Numbered from the stretch's first letter, positions 1 to 14,900 are shown. The stretch: 64,000 nt of DNA from Macquaria australasica (GCA_005408345.1 SEMN01000648.1:202971-266970); one strand, 5' to 3'. Numbers and translations are program-made. Notes: generated by a model not told the origin, from the letters alone.

Positions 1-342
1 TTAAATGACTCCAATAATATACACAGACCTACAGATTAGGCTGTATTATTTTTAATGAATAATACACAGAATAATACATGTTTTTTCTCAGGTGGAGTTG
101 AATTGCAGCCTCAGTAAATGTTTTATAATCTTATTACTTCATTATTGAATATGTCCATGCAGCATCACACTATAGTTATTTCCTGACCTCTGTGATCTCA
201 GATAAATTCCTTTACTGAACTGTACCATCAGAGCTCAGCTTCATTCAAAGAGACTGGGGGGCTGGTGTAATGAACCACTGCCTCAGCAAATCAGACATTA
301 ATTACACACAATTTGCAACTAACTGTTGTTGATTTGTTCAAG

Positions 343-420
343 GTGATCCACATTGGAAATGCCTCCATCCTCACCCACAACCTGCCTGCAATCAATGGCT
401 ACATCCACATTATAGACCAG
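343..420 (+). CDS. stab1: stab1 window exon 1: end of a FAS1 domain
   Basis: The exon encodes VIHIGNASILTHNLPAINGY then IHIIDQ, the conserved C-terminal H2 box of a FAS1 (fasciclin) domain. The acceptor is ttcaag and the donor gtaaga; phase 0 at both ends, 26 codons. The rest of this FAS1 domain lies upstream of the window. Confidence 0.9.
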
Positions 421-2883
421 GTAAGAGTCAGCCTCTGAACAGCCAGGAGGCCAACTAGAGCAAACAACATACTGGTACTGGTACTTTACCACTAGTGCAG
501 CTAGTTTGTCCTGATGGTGGCGCTAGAGGAAAGATCATGGTGTTGTTAAAAGGCTTCATCCTCTGGAGGCCATAAACATCCTCAGCAAATTTTATGGCAA
601 ACTGGTATGTTGAACAGACAGACAACATTATCCTTAAAGGCCCAGTGAAACAGCGTTAGTTTTCCTAATGTTGGAGAACCAACTCAAATCATTTTGAGAG
701 GGATTTCATCAAATGATTTGAATTTGGTTGGATCATTCAAAAGTAGCTTAGCAAACATGAGTCTCTCAAGAATTCAGAGTGATATGGAGCAGTTGTAGAG
801 GACTCTTCACCTCCACACGGGTTGTTAGCTCAGCAGGCGGAGGACAAGGGAGACATGAATAAATTAGACCTTAACCACAATCTAAAATAGAAAGTTTAAG
901 TGAGTCTTTTGTGGGTAAAGTGAAACTGAATGAGCAAATTTGAGTCATTTTGGTATTCCTAAAAAAATATTGAATGAACTAAAATCCTGTCTGTTTATTT
1001 GTTTGGGTGTGGTCAGATTCTGGCCCCACCCCTCTCAGACCTCCCCCCCGAGCCCCCCACCCTGATGGCCTTCCTGAACTCCTCTTCCAACTTCACCCTG
1101 TTCAGACAGTACGCTCTGGTAAGATATCTGTCTGTCTGCTTATTTGTGTGAACTCAAACTTGTTAGTTTTTTTCAGTGTGTTTTAGTGTGTGTGATTTTT
1201 CACAGATGTACAATCTGTCAGAAGATCTGAGTGTGCTTGATTTCACCCTCCTGCTGCCAACAGATGATGCCGTCAGGCAGCACCTCAGCAGGACTAACTC
1301 CTCCCTCCTGGTAGGTCCAGACAATATGAGCCTGCAAACCCTCCACTATGATCAAAATGACACAAAAATTGATGCTACAGTATACATATCTGCTCTGTAA
1401 ATCACTTGTTCTGTGTTCTGATTTAAATAAAAATCAGAAACCAAAAGGGATAAATTAATATTTTATATTTTTTGGTTTCATGATGGTGTCCCGTAGTTTG
1501 CTTTAATTCATCTGAATACCGTCTGTCTACATAGATGAAGAACTTGCTTCCATACAGCCAATCAAATCCCTTAATTTTAAACTATATTTGCATAAAGCAG
1601 TAACGTCAGCGTTCTGTCACAGGCAGACAGTCACACTGAGCCAGACAGCAGCCTGCTACACAACACTGGAGCCACCGACTCTGAACAACAACCCACATTA
1701 GCTTCCTTGTCTCCTTCTTATCTAACTTATCTAAACATGAATGCACATCTTGTCTTGCACCTTAGCTTGTAAAAGGAGCCACCAAACAAACATTCACTTG
1801 GGAAAAGTGCACTGCTAACGCTAATTAGCTGCTCAGCTGCAGCACATGAAACAGCATGTAAATGTACCTGCTAATGTCACTTCGGTCTGGTTAGATGCTG
1901 CTGTGGTCCTTACTTTTTTATACCACTAACAACATGCTGTCTGTCCATGACATGTAGACTACAGGACAAGTTTGTTTACTTTTGTCTCTTGTTCCTCTGT
2001 TGGAGCTCAGCCTGCCAGCTGCTGTCAATCAAACACAGACAGGGACACCCCCCTCCAGCTGGCCGAGAGGAAAAGGAATATTTCTGATATTTCCCCAAAG
2101 AACTTTTTTTTCCTACCATTTAATAATGACACAGCACAGGTAGTACGGGTTATTTTGCTCCAACCAATGAGCAGTGACTAACATTTGCCATATCAGTGAT
2201 AGAAATATGTAGATTTAGAGTTATTATTTCTGTAAGTTGACTCACAACAACCTGCACAGTTGCAAACATTTCATCCACACTTGGAGACATTTTTCTGGTG
2301 CATGAAGATGATGCCCTCATTCTTAATTCTGCCTGAAGGCTTTGATTGGTCAGTTGTTTTTCCAACTGGTAAAACAGCTGCCAATCAGTACAACAACAGA
2401 CATATCAGAGATGTGGGCGGTGATTATCAATAAACCAGAATTATTCTTTAAACCACCTCTTCTGTCTCTCTCTGTGCAGGACTCTGATGTGCTCAAGTAC
2501 CATGTGATTCTCAAGGAGCTGCTCTTCCCTGACCAACTCTCTGACGGCACGTTCAAAAGCACGCTGCTGGGCAGCGACTACCAGGTCCAGTTCCACTTAA
2601 ACAACAACAACCAGGTAACAATAGTTGGACCAGCACAAGCTTCACAGTCATGTGACCAACCTTCCAGACCAACCTTTCTCACACCAGAACACTGAAGACA
2701 TTTAGTTTAAGGACCACACTGCTGCTTTTTTGATTGATTTCCTTCCTTTCAGGCAGCTATAAGTTTCAGTTCATTTCTAGGAAAATCAAAATGCAAATAT
2801 TTATTTTTGATCAAAGTGGCATGATTTTTGTCTGGTGGTGCAGTTGAGAGCAGTTATATTTTCAAATATATACACACACACAT

Positions 2884-2937
<54 letters not shown>

Positions 2938-5900
2938 GTATTTACACCTGGTGGTGTGTTCAAGGACATTCTGACATCTGAGGTCTGAGAGTTAGCTGCA
3001 GAACAGCAAAATGATTATATAATTTGTCACAGTGATTGTCAGTGCTTTTCAGCATCTGACTGTCAGTTCAAGGATTAACACTGGAGAGTTCCTGCTCACA
3101 GCTGCTTCATCAGGTGATGATACCACAACTTTGATAGAAAATTAAAGCTTTCTAAATGTTGACTGTGATGGATGCCTTTATAAAGCAAGTTTCAAGTCTC
3201 TGCAATTGAATATTCATAGAATTGAACTCAGAGTAATGGCTGCCTGGAAAGAAGGTAATTAATCTAAAAACTGATGGGATGATTTGAAAGATGAGTATTT
3301 TTGTGAAGTATAAAAGAATCATAGTTAATGTGCTGAAACATGCAAACACTCTATCGTGTTTTAAAAATGTGTGAATCTTTACCAGTCAAGTGGACTGAAG
3401 AGTCCGATTTGTTTCTCCTCCTCCAGACAGTTGTGAACGACGTTCCTCTTGACGGCAGTTTCATTGAGACACAGTATGGTGTCATCATGGTCCTCCCTCA
3501 GGTCCTCAAAATCCACCGCAACAGATGCAGCAAACAGATCACCCTGCAGGTCAACGTAAGGATGGAGGGAGGGAGTGATAGATGAGTGAATGAATGAATG
3601 AATGGACATATGATGGGTGGAGGGATGGATAGATGGAAGGATGAACCTGCTATTTTGGTTCATGTATGTGTAGCAGTGCCAAGTGGTCTGGATGAAGTGT
3701 GGAATATAGATCAGAGGGTGTAGTGATTAATAAATACACTCGGTCACAACACTGGTCTCATTACTCTGAAACAGCTGAGCCAATCACAGTGAAGCATGAT
3801 GACACGGCTCAACAGGGGAAATGATAGCCAACTAATGAATTCAGTCTCAATCTGGAGGTTGTAGGCCCTTGACTCATAAACAGTGACTGTAATACTTCAT
3901 ACATACAAACCACCTAATCAACTTCTTTAAAAATGCAAGGCTTATTGAAATACAAACTACACACACAACTAATAACTACTGAACACACGAATGTATGAAT
4001 AAATGCGATGATGAATGAGCAATGAATTCAGCGCTGAACAATTAATGAATGAATGAGGACCACCGCATACCAGATCAAGCAGTGAATGGTCATCTTGGCA
4101 AGATGGATTAACTCGTGGAAACACGGTGGATGAAAACTTTAACATTAACCTGTGAAATCCGATGTCAAGTAGATGTCAATCATGTACAGCTGTTATTATG
4201 ACACGGGGGGGGGGCTGTTTACACATAGGACAAAATACAAGTTGAAATGCCACTTCTGACACACACAGACAGGCAATGACTGTTGTTCCTGCATCAAAAT
4301 CAGCATGTTGAATCATCATATGTCATCCTTTCTCTACATTTCTAACGAAGCATACCATATCAATTAGTGTACATTCAACTTTGCATTACAAACTCAGTTC
4401 TTTTGTTCTTTGTTTCCTGTGTGAGTCCTTGATGAAGTCCAGACACCATCCTGACCACGGGATATATTGGCCCTTAAAAGGTTCAGTGCTACGTGGGGGC
4501 CATGCACGACCTGTGAAAGCAGGTTGCAAATTAATAAGTTGACTTAGGTTCATCACCAGTTGGCACTCAACATTCCTTTTTGTTCATCCTGCCAGGCCGT
4601 TTCTTGACCCAGAAGTCTTGTGAACAACAGGGTTAGAAAAAGTTCACTCAGTTCTCTGTCAAAGGAGTAAAACTGGAGTCATCACGGTGACACCTGAAGC
4701 AGCTTATATGACTGCATCAATCAGATGCTATTTCAGTTTTAATTTTACTTCCATCTTCACGTCATAAATGGTCACATTACAATATCATAATTGATGTGAC
4801 AGGAGCGTTTGCACCATAGTGCTAAAAAGAAAATTGGAAAGGAAAGATTGATGCATGAGATCTATAAATCCCAGTAATCTGATGTCTTCTGTATAAACAG
4901 GCAGAATTCTGAGTTATAACCTGCCAGTCAGATGTGTGTAGAGGTGTGTGTGGTTATTTTGTTGCTCCCTGATGTAATTTGCACGTGATTTAATCAAGGT
5001 AAACATAGTAAACAATTTTGCGTAATGGCACTGCGGTATGGCACGGCACTTCTCAAATAGGAAGCTGCAGATTTATGAACATGTGTTGTCCTGCTGCCTT
5101 CAGATGGTTATAGGTATTTAATGATCTGAAGGAGAATCTTTTCATACAGTATAAAGACTCACATTACTTATTAACCACATTTATTTTTTGATGCATATTT
5201 AAGTGCATCTACTAGCTGGGGAGTGTTTAATTAAAACTGTTTATTTGCATTTTAAGCATTATTCCATTATTGCAGCACATTTGCTCCGAAGTATTTAGTT
5301 TGCTCTTGTGGACGAAATCATTAGATTGGCAGTGGAGAGACTTTGTGGCAGAAACAGACGTGGTTCAGATGTTGATTGTCAGGATGGATGTATGATGGGT
5401 GTTTTTCCCAGTTATTCCAGCCCCTCTTTCCCCCTCTCTGTCCTTGTCTCCAGGGAAGGTGTTCAGACTGCGAAGGACCACCTCGATGCCTGTTCAACTA
5501 CAAACCAGTAAGAAAGTTGTTAGTCTACAGGGGGTGGATACAATAACATAAACACCTGTGCAGCCTTATCCAAAAACACGATCCACAGTCTCAAAATCTT
5601 TGTTAAATCATCTACCAAATTCTAACAGTCACAAAGTGAGGGTCGAGAGGACTAGGTTAGATTTAATCACACTGTGTTGTACAGGTGTTACTCCTATTAT
5701 TTGCACCACATACTGGATAAAATCTGTTTCCATGAGTCATGTGTTTACTTTTTCTACCACAGCTCTCAGTTTGGTTTTTCTAATGTGTTCTACTGCAGAT
5801 CAGAGAACAGTTTCCAGCCAACATGCAACCCAACTGTAAATACAGGAAGCGAGTCGGATCCAGGAGGAAGTCTGTGTCAGGCTGTCTCATCAAATGTCTT

Positions 5901-8900
5901 CGGTTAACCACGGTCTGCTGACACTACTACTTTCACTTTTAGTTCTACCATTAGGCAAAACGTATATAGTAACAATAATTTTACATACAAAATGGGAGCA
6001 AATATGATTCAAATGAGTCTTAACGTCTCGTCCTTATGTGATTGTGCATTATACATTATAAAAGGCAGCAGAATTATTTATTATTTGTATTAAAGATGAA
6101 ACTGATGAGAAAGTGGACATGCAGACATGAAGTTGGTGGCAGAAAAATCACTCACTCTGTCATGTTTATAGTTAAGTTTTCATAATTATATTCTTTTTAT
6201 TTAGTTTAGTTTTTTAAAGGGCTGACTGAAGAGAATTATGTGAAGTATTAATCCCCAGAATAAGAGGTTAATTAGTCTTGAAGGGTAGAATAAGTTTTAA
6301 AATCTATCAGTAATGCAGCCTGTGAGAGAACTGTAAAAACTCTTCTCTGTTGGTATAATTTCCAACTTACTACTGCTCTCCAACAGTGACAGTGCTCCTC
6401 TTCGGACCAGCTGACAAATATTACAGAGAATTGTGGCTTTTTCCGTTATGGTTTTGTGATATAAGAATTTACATAACAAACACCCATGTCTGTATGACAA
6501 AAAGCCTCGACTTTGACAAACAGATGAAGGCAGCAATGTTACATTCCAGGTCTGAAAAGGGCTTAATAATAATAATAATAATAATAATACCAATGGTCTG
6601 TCTTGCAGGATCACTCCTGTTGCCCCGGTTACTACGGCCACGAGTGCTTCAAATGCCCCGGAGACGTTGGCAGCTGGTGCTTCAATCACGGGGAGTGTCA
6701 GGATGGTAACCATGGCAACGGGGAGTGCCGTTGCTATGAGGGTTTCCATGGCACCGCGTGCGAGAACTGTGAGCCAGGACGATACGGAGTCAACTGCTCC
6801 TCAAGTGAGTAACAAACACACTTATCCTGACAGAAACACTCCTGAACACACAGAAAGAAAAATGCGAAATACTCACCCGCGAATATTTACTCTACTACAT
6901 CACTATCCTGCATCCGGCGGTGCTGCTCCACACATTGTCCTTGAGTTCACTGTCTTTATAATTTTTGTGTCCTTCGTCATATAATACAGGGTGATGAGAA
7001 ACACAAACAATAAACAGGTCCTGAGTTGTGATGTGATGTCCGTTCCGCACAACATGCTTGTTTGATGCCTTTATCGCCGTGTGAAAGCTCAGAAAAGCTT
7101 TGACTGTTATGATCACGGGTGGGAACCCAAGCGCAGACTGAGGCACTGGAGAGTAGCAAGCAGAGTTTTATTTCCAAAAACACAGGGAAGAGGGGAAAGG
7201 TGTCAGGAGGAACAGAGACTGGATGACAAGAGGGGACACGGGGAGGTTGGGCGACGTGGCTGGCTCCTGGTCCGGGGTGAGGCATGAGTGTGGAGAGATA
7301 TCCTGGATCCAGGCGGGCAGGCAGTGACCCGAGGAGGAACACTGGAGACAAGAGAGTATGATTAACTTGAGAAGCTCACAGCAAAGTACACGACTAACTA
7401 GTTTGTTTAGTTAGCGGCCAAGAACACACGCACACTACCACTGTAGTTGACTGAAGGACCGGGGTATATATGCTGCAGGCTGATGGAAGGCAGGTGTGCG
7501 TAATTAGGTCACGCAGCAGGTGTGTCGGAGGGAGCTCAGCCAGGTCACGTCGACCCAAACAGGAGACACAAAGGGGGGAAGGGAAACGGGAGGAAAACAA
7601 GACAAAACACACCAAGACCATCACATTGACAGCCGAAAAGAGGAAGCAGAAAGACTCTGACAGCCTTAAGTTTTTGTTTGCCGTAATGTATTTCTGCCAC
7701 AAGGAGGCGTTACTTCATTGTACTGACCAACAAACAAGACTTCCTGAAGCACTATCCAAGCCTCATGGTAGCTATAGTTGTTGAATGTTAACAAAATAAT
7801 TGTTTTTAATCTCTAAAATGAAGTGTTCCAGTTTTACTGTCCAGTATACTAGTGGTCACTCATTTATCTTAGAATATGGACAGAAAACCTCGGGAACATG
7901 TTCCTGACAAACCTGTGGGGCTAATACAGTTGACTAACAAACCCACGATATCAACAAACCCAAGAAACATAGTCTAACCTAGACGTATCTAACTCTAAGA
8001 AACCTACATTACTAACAAATCTGCAGTGTTAAAAAAATTAAAAGACAAACCATGCTTGTGAAGCCACCTGCGAGGCTAACAAACCTAAGACTGTAACACA
8101 CATGCTATGCTAACAAACTTGTGACACTAACACACCTATGAGACTAACAAACCCATGAAACTTGTGAGGTTTAGAAACCTACAACTTAAACAAACCAGCA
8201 CGGCTAATAATCAACGCTAACAAAACTGTGATGCTTACCATTGATGCTAAGAGGCCTATGAGGGAGATGAGTCATTTTTTTAAATTCGAGATTAAACCAC
8301 CAAGGAAACACTGCTGTCACAGTTAACGTGTGTATATGTGTGTGTGTTGCAGAGTGTGTGTGTGACCACGGAAAGTGTGAGGACGGTCTGGAAGGAAGTG
8401 GCAGGTGTGTGTGTTATAAAGGTTGGAAAGGAGCTTCATGCTCTGTAGGTAAGACAGACACGCACATACAAACACACAGTGAAATTGTAACCACACACAA
8501 TATTTTCTCTAACCTGTTGTCACCTGAAATCTTTGTGTGTGTGTGTCTCAGAGATCAAGGACGACGCCTGTGGAGGTGTGTGTGACGAGAACGCCAAGTA
8601 AGTCCTCCTGTTGCGTCTAGAGCTGGTTTATGTGTGTGTGTAAGTGTGTGATCTGGACCAAGAGCCACTGGTTTTGGAGAAGCTGTAAATTTATCCAGAA
8701 TACACAGGGACGAACACAAGCCCTACCTGGCTGTATCAGGCTTTGGATACAGATCAATTCATTTTTGGTTTGGGTCTGCACATGGGATTTGTTGATGATG
8801 AGAAAAATATAGAATATTGCCAGACTTATGCTTTAAAAATAGCCGCAGAGGGTCGGTGCTTTCAGCTTCAGTAAAAATGTGTAACGCAAGTATTTGTCTT

Positions 8901-11900
8901 CTGCTGCAGCTGTATAACAGGGCCAAAGGGTTCAGCTGCTGCCTGTGTGTGTGTGGCTGGATATGAAGGCAATGGAACTTACTGCAAAGGTAAAAACATG
9001 CGCGCGCACACACACACACGTCCTGTACATATATAAAATCTGATTACCTTTTTCTCTCTCAGAGCTGGATTTGTGCAGCAGGTCTAACGGTGGATGTTCA
9101 GAGTTTGCCGTCTGTACGAAGGTGTCAGCTGGAGTGAGGACCTGCACCTGTAGAGAGGGGTACACTGGAGACGGGGTCATCTGCCTGGGTATGTAGTCCT
9201 GACCCCTGACTTCTGACCTCTGACCCCACACCCCTAACCTGAACCTCTAGACATCTAATCAAGACCTGGAAAGTTATATACAAAATATTTGAAATTTTTT
9301 AAATGTTCCTAAAAACCGAGCCCCCTAAGGTTCATGGTGGGATTTTTTTTTTTTTCTGAACTACTTCTTGGATTTCCTCACCAAAAACATTTGCGTTACC
9401 TCACATCACGTTTTGCATTCCCTCCCAATATTTTTTGCATTCCCCCTGATCCATAGGAACAGTTAGTGTGTTGGTCCAGTCCAGTTATAAAACACTGCCA
9501 GTTTAGGGAAACGCTCTGCGGACACTACAGACAGGAGAGATGATACTTTACATTATGCATTTATTGCTCATTACTCCTTTCAAAAAGCCGAGCTCCGACA
9601 GTATGCAGCCACTGGCTATGAGCACAGCAGCTGCCAGGCTGTGCTGGTTGAAGCTGTGGATATGGTTATTGATTGGGCTACGGCTGCAGTTGTGGTTGTA
9701 TCTATGGTGCTATGGCTACGGTAGCTGTTCTGTGACTACTCTTTACTGGTCCTATTAACATTAGCCAAGAAACACACACAGTGAACCCACAGTGCTTTTG
9801 TCAGATATGACAGATGTGTTACCAATACACCACAGGAGTTCAGAATTACAGTAGCTTCACTACAACGCTCAGCCAACACAACCATGTCAACTCACTGCAC
9901 ACACCCAACCCCTGCATGTAGTTAGTGTTACATTAAACTAATGCATCACAGCCAGCTATCTAGCTACAACAATACAGACTCGTGCCTGAGCAGCATGAGT
10001 GGTCGCACCCTCAGCTGTGGTCCCAACCAGCGGCGGTCTACTACATAATACATAATACTGTATCATAATACAGCTCAGCCCTCCTCTGTGGATCAGAGAG
10101 AATCCAAAACTTAGTGTGAGGAACGCAAAACAATTTCTGAAAATTTTAAAGTAAAATTCTGACATGTTTGGAAATCCTCTTGTACTCTGCCTTCTCCAGA
10201 TGCAGATGTGAAGATGGATATCAGTTTTGTCTTTGTGCACAGACAGGTCCAGGACGTGTTTAGCTTAGCTTAGCACAAAGCAGGGGGAAACACCATGCAA
10301 CAAGTCTAAAGCTGTCAGATTTACATGTTGTATATGTCATAAAAAATGTTCCAACCTGTTGTGTGCTCACAGAGATTGACGGCTGTCTGGTCAACAATGG
10401 AGGCTGCCACAAGTCAGCAGACTGCATCAGAACAGGCGCCAACATTGTAAGACAAACACTGTACCACGGCACACAATGTTAGACCTGACCCAACAATGTC
10501 CCATCACTGTACCTGAGACTCAGTTCAGGTCAGGTGAGGCCACGTCAGATCGTCAAAGTTTCAGGAGGGTCTCATTTTAGTGAGGGCCAAATAGCATCTG
10601 GGGGTTCTTTAAAGTAAATTTCAGTTTTTTTACAATCATGGTTATTTTTATAGTTTTGGCCACCATGTCTGACTTATGAAGTTTAATTTACCAAGTCAGA
10701 GTACATCCACTCTAAGCCAGTTAAATCCGTTCAGACTAAAATGGCATTTTTCTCCTCCAAAAACAGAGCTTTCTGTATGTAAATCTTAAAATGGCGACTT
10801 GGTGTAAATTAGTGTGTACAGGGAAAGCTGAGCTTTTCCAAGACAGTGACGTAAGCTGCCCACTGAGGGACAGCGGCTGTGTAGCAGTAAAGTTAAGGAG
10901 GACTGTCTCTTACTTCAAACTTTCTCTGTGATCGTTTATTATAATGTCTGTACAGCCGAACACACAACAGAGCTGTTGTCATTAACCAGTATTTATATTT
11001 AGGATTAAGGATATTATCACCGTAGCACAGCAGCGTGGGAATGACTGCTGGTTAGCATGTAGTGTTTATATTTCACATACGTTCAGTTGTCTGACAAAAG
11101 AAACGATCTTGTGTCCATAAAATAATTGGTCAGCTGAGCTGTCGCTCCCACTCCTGTTGCTGTGATGCAGTTTTGTTGTTTGCCGACTGAAAAGAGTACG
11201 AAGAAGAAGAGATTTAGTTGGTAGCTCTGTTGATCAGATGTTTCACCGTGGGCCGAGGTTTTTATAAAGAAAAGTTGCGGAAAGTGTGGACGCAAGACGT
11301 TTTCAAATTTAGACTGCTTAATGTAGACGTGGTCTTAATCATCGAGATCTGGGGACGCAGCAACATCCAGCAGTGCAGTGACATGAGGACTCCAACAGTC
11401 AAACAAACCAAATTAGCTAAACCACTTTATTTGCAGGGCAGGATTACCAACTAAGTTTACTGTGTGCCACTTGGTTTGTGGAAATGTGGTTATTTATGTT
11501 TGGGTATATGAACATCTAAAATACAATAACAACTGAAATGATAAGGTGACACCAGCATGTTCAGAGGCCCCACCTTGTTGAGGGTCCCTGTGTCAAATCT
11601 AGTTTTAGGTACAGAAACAACAGTACTGTGTTTCCAACTCAAAAAGGTGATTTGGTGCTGATTCACTGCTGAAAAACAAGAGTTAAGGTGGAATGATTAT
11701 TTGATGTGTTGATTGGCCGCGCACAGGGGGAGGGAGGAGACAGAAGGATGAAGTGATTGACTGTTTTACTGACTGACTGTTTTCTCTGTCTGCTCTGTTG
11801 TCGTCTCCAGACGGCCTGCAGGTGTCGACTGGGCTTTCAGGGATCAGGGAGGTTCTGTTACCCTGTCAACCCCTGCAGAACTGTAAGTCTGTGTGCTATT

Positions 11901-14900
11901 TCGCTGATTTTCATGCAGTCATCTGCTTTATTCTGTCCTGTTAAAAGACACTGACACGTGTTTTCTAAAAACACAAGGGAAACTAATGTGAAACTGATTA
12001 TTTCATCCCACTGGCAGATGTTTTTTGTTCTTAAAATAAGTCTTGAAGGACTGAATGACTTGTTAAGACAGAGCTGGCTGCTGGCATAGACAGTAAAGGC
12101 AAATAGGGGCGAACAGGGCCAGGGCCATTAAGAAAGAGATAAATAAGTAATAAAAATAAATAACACCACCCCAATGTGAGCAATGTGACAGTGAGCTGTT
12201 CCACACAGATTCCAAGCAGAACGATCACTTGGAGTATAGCGGTCATCAGCGGTTTTGACCTGAATTTGTTTTTTGTACATTAAGCAAATCTCCAAAACCC
12301 ATTTCCAAATGCTCACTTCAACTCCACCTGCAGTTCTGAGCATTTTTTAACTTAGCAATTTGAAAAATATTAATTATTTTTTGGCGCCAGCTAAGCTAGA
12401 GCCGGCACTTTGCTAAGATGTTTGTTGCAGTGTACAGACTGATTGATGACTCAACTATAATCAGAAACATTATCGATGATTTTATCCAAAATGAAAATGT
12501 TTACAGGGTTGTTAATATCTGTTAAAGATCAGTTTTTTGTTTGTGTGCAGAACAATGGCGGCTGCAGTAATCAGGCTCGCTGTGAGTACATGGGTCAGGG
12601 TCAAAGGAACTGCACCTGCTTCAGGGGCCACGTGGGTGATGGCTTCGATTGCCGGGGAAGTACCAACAATGTGAGTCACATGACCTCTGACTTCCCCTTG
12701 ACCTCACACTGACCTCTGAGCTCCCACTGCCACGCCCCTCCCCCCTCACAGGAAGTTGTGTTGTCTGTCCGTCTTACAGGAGCTGTTCCGACACCCAGTG
12801 AACGCTTTCTTCCGTCGAATGTTATCTGTGAGTCATATTGAAATCCACACAGTAAATAAAACTTAACTTCCAGTTATTCATTTGATGCTGCCAAGTAAAA
12901 TATGGATGGTTTGTTTAAAATTGAGGTGTGACCCAGCACACGACTGCAAAACACAGCAGCTGGCCAATCAGAGCTCCTGCTGCTCTGTGGGTTGGACTTC
13001 ACTGCTTACACATGATAAGATTAAAACAATCCCGAAATGGAGACTGTACTGGTTAAAGTCCAACTCCACTTGGGCTTTCCAAGTAGAATATAAACTTGCA
13101 GGAAAAATACAGTATCTTATATTTTTATATTTTTGTTCATTCGGACTGTGGATCATGCTAACTTTGCACTCACCACCTACAGTGGGTATTCAAAGTATTC
13201 AGACCCCTTTAAATTTTTCACTCTTTGTTTCATTGCAGCCATTTGCTAAAATCAAAAAAGTTCATTTTATTTCTCATTAATGTACACTCAGCACCCCATC
13301 TTGACAGAAAAAAACAGAAATGTAGACATTTTTGCAAATTTATTAAAAAAGAAAAACTGAAATATCACATGGTCATAAGTATTCAGACCCTTTGCTGTGA
13401 CACTCATATTTAACTCACATGCTGTCCATTTCTTCTGATCCTCCTTGAGATGGTTCTACTCCTTCATTGGAGTCCAGCTGTGTTTAATTAAACTGATTGG
13501 ACTTGATTAGGAAAGGCACACACCTGTCTATATAAGACCTTACAGCTCACAGTGCATGTCAGAGCAAATGAGAATCATGAGGTCGAAGGAACTGCCCAAG
13601 GAGCTTAGAGACAGAATTGTGGCAAGGCACAGATCTGGCCAAGGTTACAAAAGAATTTCTGCAGCACTCAAGGTTCCTAAGAGCACAGTGGCCTCCATAA
13701 TCCTTAAATGGAAGAAGTTTGGGATGACCAGAACTCTTCCTAGACCTGGCCGTCCAGCCAAACTGAGCAATCGTGGGAGAAGAGCCTTGGTGAGAGGGGT
13801 AAAGAAGAACCCAAAGATCACTGTGGCTGAGCTCCAGAGATGCAGTAGGGAGATGGGAGAAAGTTCCACAAAGTCAACTATCACTGCAGCCCTCCACCAG
13901 TCGGGGCTTTATGGCAGAGTGGCCCGACGGAAGCCTCTCCTCAGTGCAAGACATATGAAAGCCCGCATAGAGTTTGCCAAAAAACACATGAAGGTCTCCC
14001 AGACTATGAGAAATAAGATTCTCTGGTCTGATGAGACCAAGATTGAACTTTTTGGCGTTAATTCTAAGCGGTATGTGTGGAGAAAACCAGGCACTGCTCA
14101 TCACCTGCCCAATACAATCCCAACAGTGAAACATGGTGGTGGCAGCATCATGCTATGGGGGTGTTTTTCAGCTGCAGGGACAGGACGACTGGTTGCAATT
14201 GAAGGAAAGATGAATGCGGCCAAGTACAGAGATATCCTGGAAGAAAACCTCTTCCAGAGTGCTCAGGACCTCAGACTGGGCCGAAGGTTCACCTTCCAAC
14301 AAGACAATGACCCTAAGCACACAGCTAAAATAACAAAGGAGTGGCTTCGGAACAACTCTGTGACCATTCTTGACTGGCCCAGCCAGAGCCCTGACCTAAA
14401 CCCAATTGAGCATCTCTGGAGAGACCTGAAAATGGCTGTCCACCAACGTTCACCATCCAACCTGACGGAACTGGAGAGGATCTGCAAGGAAGAATGGCAG
14501 AGGATCCCCAAATCCAGGTGTGAAAAACTTGTTGCATCATTCCCAAGAAGACTCATGGCTGTACTAGCTCAAAAGGGTGCTTCTACTCAATACTGAGCAA
14601 AGGGTCTGAATACTTATGACCATGTGATATTTCAGTTTTTCTTTTTTAATAAATTTGCAAAAATGTCTACATTTCTGGTTTTTTCTGTCAAGATGGGGTG
14701 CTGAGTGTACATTAATGAGAAATAAAATGAACTTTTTTGATTTTAGCAAATGGCTGCAATGAAACCAAGAGTGAAAAATTTAAAGGGGTCTGAATACTTT
14801 CCGTACCCACTGTATGTTGTGTAGATTCGGGAAACGTGACTCCAGTGACAAGCAGCATGAGCCTCCTACATAAATAATTTCAAATGCTTGTCTCTGAGCC

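Noticed and set aside
6297..6749. 150-codon minus-strand frame overlapping stab1 window exon 8
   Set aside because: It is antisense to a clear EGF exon and runs into a trinucleotide repeat (poly-Leu). It is a shadow of the real exon.
12882..13280. 132-codon frame ending in the left Tc1 TIR
   Set aside because: It crosses the transposon boundary and has no motif. It is chance in intron plus TIR.
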